NCBI GenBank assembly: GCA_963839725.1
Contig: CAWIWT010000019.1
Span: 55,747 to 119,746, forward strand
DNA length: 64,000 bases
Source of the DNA: Kumtagia sp963839725
GTDB lineage: Bacteria; Pseudomonadota; Alphaproteobacteria; Rhizobiales; Rhizobiaceae
Reading direction: 5' to 3'
Made by a program: the position numbers and the translations under genes. A model generated the notes under the pieces. It did not search any database. It was not told the DNA's origin and was given only the letters and a program-made list of their open reading frames with translations. Below are positions 61,247 to 64,000 of the stretch, piece by piece. Every line of letters begins with the position of its first letter. The stretch's first letter is position 1.

Positions 61247-62075
61247 ATGGCGAACAGCATGCGCAGCGATGGCGAGGTCGCTGCTTGCCGGCAGGGCCTC
61301 CGCGGCCGGCGACGGGGTCCGGTTGCGCGAAAACTCGCTCGTCCTCCGGCTGCTGTCGGTCTTGCTGTTCGCCGCGATCTGGGAGGTGGCTGGCCGCATC
61401 CCGGTCAGTTTCGCCTTCCCGACCTTCTCCGCCACGGTCGTCGCCTTCGTCGGGCTGATCGCCGACGGCAGCCTGCCGAAGGCCTATCTCTCGACGCTGC
61501 AGCCGCTGATACTCGGCGTCGTGCTCTCTGCCTTCCTCGGCGTCGGCATCGGCGTGCTCTGCGGCCTCTGGCGGCCGGCGAATGGCTGCTGATCCCGGTC
61601 TTCATCGTGCTGCAGGCGGCGCCCGTCGCCGCCTTCATCCCGCTGGTCACCTTCGTCTACGGCATCGGCATGACGGCGAAGACGCTCGCCGTGATGCATC
61701 CTGGCGCTGCCGGTGATCGTGCTCAACACCTACAAGGCCGTGCGCAACATCAATGCCTCGCTGATCCTGATGTGCCGCTCCTTCCTCGGCACGCCGCGCC
61801 AGCAAATCCTCAAGGTCATCCTGCCCGATGCGAGCCCGGTGATCTTCGCCGGACTAAGGCTCGGCGTCGCCGCCGGCTTCGTCGGCGTCGTGCTCGCCGA
61901 ACTGCTGATCACGCCGACCGGCATTGGCGACCTGATCACCTTCAGCCGCTCGCGCGCCGACTATGCGGCGATGTACGCGACCATCGCCTCGATCATCGCG
62001 CTCTCGACGCTGACGCTGGTCGGGCTGCAATGGGTCGAGACGCGCGTCTTCCGGCCCGAGAAGAGAGGCAAGTGA
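61247..62075 (+). CDS. ABC transporter permease 1, with frameshifts
   Basis: A SsuC/TauC-type permease in pieces from three frames: RENSLVLRLLSVLLFAAIWEVAGR, FAFPTFSATVVAFVGLI, PLILGVVLSAFLGVGIGVL, then WLLIPVFIVLQAAPVAAFIPL (with the FVYGIGMTAKT loop), and TYKAVRNINASLILMCRSFL, GTPRQQILKVILPDASPVIFAGLRLG, the EAA-type coupling region, ending MYATIASIIALSTLTLVGLQW. Indels lie near 61265, 61580 and 61700. The joined protein is about 276 residues with six spans. It follows the binding-protein gene by 15 bases. Confidence 0.78.
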
Positions 62076-62077
62076 CG

Positions 62078-62875
62078 ATGCCCATGGCAGTCGTGCGCAA
62101 GGAACCGTCCCCCGTCGCCGCGATGGACGCGATCGTCTCGGTGCGCGGGCTGTGCAAGAGCTACGGCGCGGTCGAGGCGCTGCGCGGCATCGACCTCGAC
62201 TTCCCGCGCGGCAAGCTGACGCGCTGCTCGGCCCGAGCGGCTGCGGCAAGACCACGCTGCTCAAGATCATCGCCGGGCTGCTCGAGCCGACGGCGGCGCG
62301 GTCACCGTCAACGGCAAGCCGGTCAGCGGGCCGGGCCCCGAGCGCGCCTTCGTCTTCCAGGATTTCGCGCTGCTGCCCTGGGCGACGGTGCTGCGCAACG
62401 TCGCCTTCGGGCTCGAGCTGCGCGGCGTCGCCAGGGCCGAGCGCGAGAGACCGCCCGCCACTACATCGCCGAGGTCGGCCTCTCCGGCTTCGAGGAGAAA
62501 TATCCGCACGAGCTCTCCGGCGGCATGCGCCAGCGCGTCGGACTGGCCCGGGCGCTCGCCGTCGATGCCGAGGTGCTGCTGCTCGACGAGCCGTTCTCGG
62601 CGGTCGACGAGCAGAACCGCCGCAAGTTCCAGGAGGACCTGATCCGCCTGCGGGCCAACAAGAACAAGACCTTCATCTTCGTCACCCACTCGATCGAGGA
62701 GGCGGTCTACGTCTCCGACCGCATCGTCCTCCTGTCGCCGCGCCCCGGCCGCGTGTCGCAGATCATCGAGCCGGCGATCGACCGCACCGGCGATCCCGAC
62801 GACATCCGCCGCGACCGCCACTACCTCGATACGGTCGAGGAGATCTGGCAGGGGCTGAAGCAATATGTGGAGTGA
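62078..62875 (+). CDS. ABC transporter ATP-binding protein, with frameshifts
   Basis: A TauB/SsuB-type ATPase: SVRGLCKSYGAVEALRGIDLDF, then (other frame) LLGPSGCGKTTLLKIIAGLLEP with Walker A, VFQDFALLPWATVLRNVAFGLELRG with the Q-loop, YPHELSGGMRQRVGLARALAV signature, LLLDEPFSAVDEQNR Walker B, and FVTHSIEEAVYVSDRIVLLS. At least three single-base losses (near 62220, 62295, 62450) are needed to join the frames, all consistent with dropped G or C bases. It lies two bases behind permease 1 and its stop overlaps the start of permease 2. Confidence 0.85.
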   Translation: MPMAVVRKEPSPVAAMDAIVSVRGLCKSYGAVEALRGIDLDFPRGKLTRCSARAAAARPRCSRSSPGCSSRRRRGHRQRQAGQRAGPRARLRLPGFRAAALGDGAAQRRLRARAARRRQGRARETARHYIAEVGLSGFEEKYPHELSGGMRQRVGLARALAVDAEVLLLDEPFSAVDEQNRRKFQEDLIRLRANKNKTFIFVTHSIEEAVYVSDRIVLLSPRPGRVSQIIEPAIDRTGDPDDIRRDRHYLDTVEEIWQGLKQYVE

Positions 62876-63638
62876 ATCGGCCATGACCCTCTTCGGCTAC
62901 CGCGTCCCGATGATGGCCTCGCTGATCGTCTGGGGCGTGCTCTGGGAGATCGTCGGCCGGCTCGACCTCGATCTTCCTCCTGCCGCCGTTCAGCGACGTG
63001 CTCGCCGCCGCCGTCGATCTCGTCCAGACAGCCGTCCTGGCAGGGCGCGACGGTCACCACGCTGCGCGCCTTCTTCATCGGCATGGCGCTGTCGATCGTG
63101 GTCGGCGTGCCGCTCGGCGTCCTGATGGGCCGGGTGAAGCATCGCCGACGACCTGCTCGGCATGTGGGTCAACATCTTTTCCTCCGCGCCGCTCTCGGCG
63201 CTGGTGCCGGTGCTGATGATCCTGTTCGGCTTCGGCGAGCAGACGATCGTCGCCGCGGTCTTCCTGTTCTCGGTGTGGATCATCGTGCTCGACACCCGCG
63301 CCGGCGTTCGCCACATCTCGCCGTCGCTGATCGAGATGGCCCGCTCCTACGGCGCATCGAAGCCGGCGCTCTACGGCAAGGTCATCCTCTGGGCGGCGCT
63401 GCCCGAGATTCTCGCCGGCATCCGGCTCGGGCTGATCCGCGGCGTCAAGGGCGTGGTGATCGGCCAGCTGCTGGTCTCCATCGTCGGCTACGGCGCGCTG
63501 TTCGAGACGTTCTCGCGGAATTTCCGCATGGCCCAGTTCTGGGCGCTCGCCATCATGCTGTTCGCCTTCGCCATCGTGATTGCCGAGCTGATCGAGCGGG
63601 CGGAGGCGAAGGTCGAATATTACGCAGGAGTGAGATGA
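62865..63638 (+). CDS. ABC transporter permease 2, with frameshifts
   Basis: A second SsuC/TauC-like permease: MTLFGYRVPMMASLIVWGVLWEIVGRL, then pieces FLLPPFSDVLAAAVDLVQTAVL, TTLRAFFIGMALSIVVGVPLGVLMGR in other frames, and an intact tail from 63162 with MWVNIFSSAPLSALVPVLMILFGFGEQT, ARSYGASKPALYGKVILWAALPEILAGIRLG (EAA coupling helix region) and IVGYGALFETFSR. Indels near 62975, 63045 and 63140. Having two different permease genes around one ATPase suggests a heterodimeric channel. The start could be 62865 or 62883. Confidence 0.8.
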
Positions 63639-64000
63639 TGAATGTGCAGAACGGCAGGCTACGTCTTCGAACCGCGCGGCGATCGCGGCCTGCCGGTCGT
63701 CGGACTCGAGAGCTCTTTCCCGGTTCATCGGGTCTATTGCGTTGGCCGGAACTACGCCGCGCACGCGGTCGAGATGGGCGGCGACCCGAACAAGGACCCG
63801 CCCTTCTTCTTCCAGAAGAACCCCGACAACATCGTTCTCTCCGGTGTGTTTCCCTACCCACCGGCCTCGAACGACGTCCATCACGAGATCGAGATGGTGG
63901 TCGCGCTGAAGGGCGGCATCGACATCGCGACGGGCACAGCGCTCGACCACGTCTTCGGCTACGGCGTCGGCCTCGACATGACGCGGCGCGACCTGCAGGG
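63638..64000 (+). CDS. Fumarylacetoacetate-hydrolase-family protein (5' part, frameshifted)
   Basis: After ATG (63635 or 63638) the frame quickly shifts, then reads YVFEPRGDRGLPVVGLESSF, PVHRVYCVGRNYAAHAVEMGGDPNKDPPFFFQKN, SNDVHHEIEMVVALKGGIDI and FGYGVGLDMTRRDLQ to the window end. These are the FAH-family segments, including the HEIEMV metal-binding glutamates. Closest in style are fumarylpyruvate/fumarylacetoacetate hydrolases of the FahA-like or gentisate type that cleave ring-opened aromatics. Its place behind the ABC operon suggests that the transporter imports an aromatic or acyl-pyruvate precursor. The gene continues past 64000. Confidence 0.75.
   Translation, partial: MNVQNGRLRLRTARRSRPAGRRTRELFPGSSGLLRWPELRRARGRDGRRPEQGPALLLPEEPRQHRSLRCVSLPTGLERRPSRDRDGGRAEGRHRHRDGHSARPRLRLRRRPRHDAARPAG

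Overview
The window is alphaproteobacterial and most likely from a member of the Hyphomicrobiales close to Mesorhizobium (Phyllobacteriaceae). I infer this from gene order and families: prfB / PBP1A / amidase / rne; M48 peptidase / DsbA-like / aroQ / accB / accC / aat / DUF2155 / NDUFA12; EipB; DUF3126; an RNase E with a long acidic insert in its S1 domain; and many TTG and GTG starts. The genus is not proven by anything I can see.

Layout. (1) Bases 1 to about 5015 are the right end of an integrated element. They hold an eroded monooxygenase gene, an unknown gene, a divergent LysR/SnoaL-like pair, two tiny overlapping DNA-binding genes and a P4-type tyrosine integrase broken by a one-base frameshift. 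They end at the 3' half of a tRNA-Thr(TGT), a classic attachment scar. (2) From about 5.1 to 56.2 kb is core chromosome: NAD kinase, a DEAD-box helicase, RF2 with its programmed +1 frameshift, cell-wall synthesis and hydrolysis, RNase E, glutaminase, periplasmic quality control, fatty-acid initiation (accBC), Aat, GatB, cysteine synthesis (cysE), propionyl-CoA carboxylase, pseudouridine catabolism (psuKG) and an envelope acyltransferase cluster (GDPD / FemAB-like / MBOAT / SGNH-like). Two insertion sequences interrupt it: an IS256-family copy (8018-9348) and an IS110-family copy ending just downstream of prfB. (3) From tRNA-Glu (56147) to about 59.3 kb is accessory and gene-poor, with a damaged 3' half of tRNA-Ala(GGC), a DUF5681 gene with a small partner, and inverted repeats. 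(4) From 59.37 kb to the end is a very GC-rich uptake/catabolism locus: a GntR/FadR-type regulator, a Tat-exported binding protein, two permeases, one ATPase and the start of a fumarylacetoacetate-hydrolase-family gene. Nearly every gene there is broken by single-base indels.

Frameshifts matter for reading this window. The integrase, amidase, RNase E and rhomboid genes each carry exactly one extra base, within a homopolymer run, and intact coding continues on both sides. RNase E is normally essential, so at least some of these are probably sequence errors and not mutations. The 59-64 kb block is much worse. No clearly new defence or signalling system is visible. The most interesting leads are the two tRNA half-genes, two orphan intrinsic terminators that point to unannotated small RNAs (about 34.0 and 35.7 kb), the leader of the IS110 element as a possible bridge RNA, and the MBOAT/FemAB-like/SGNH cluster.
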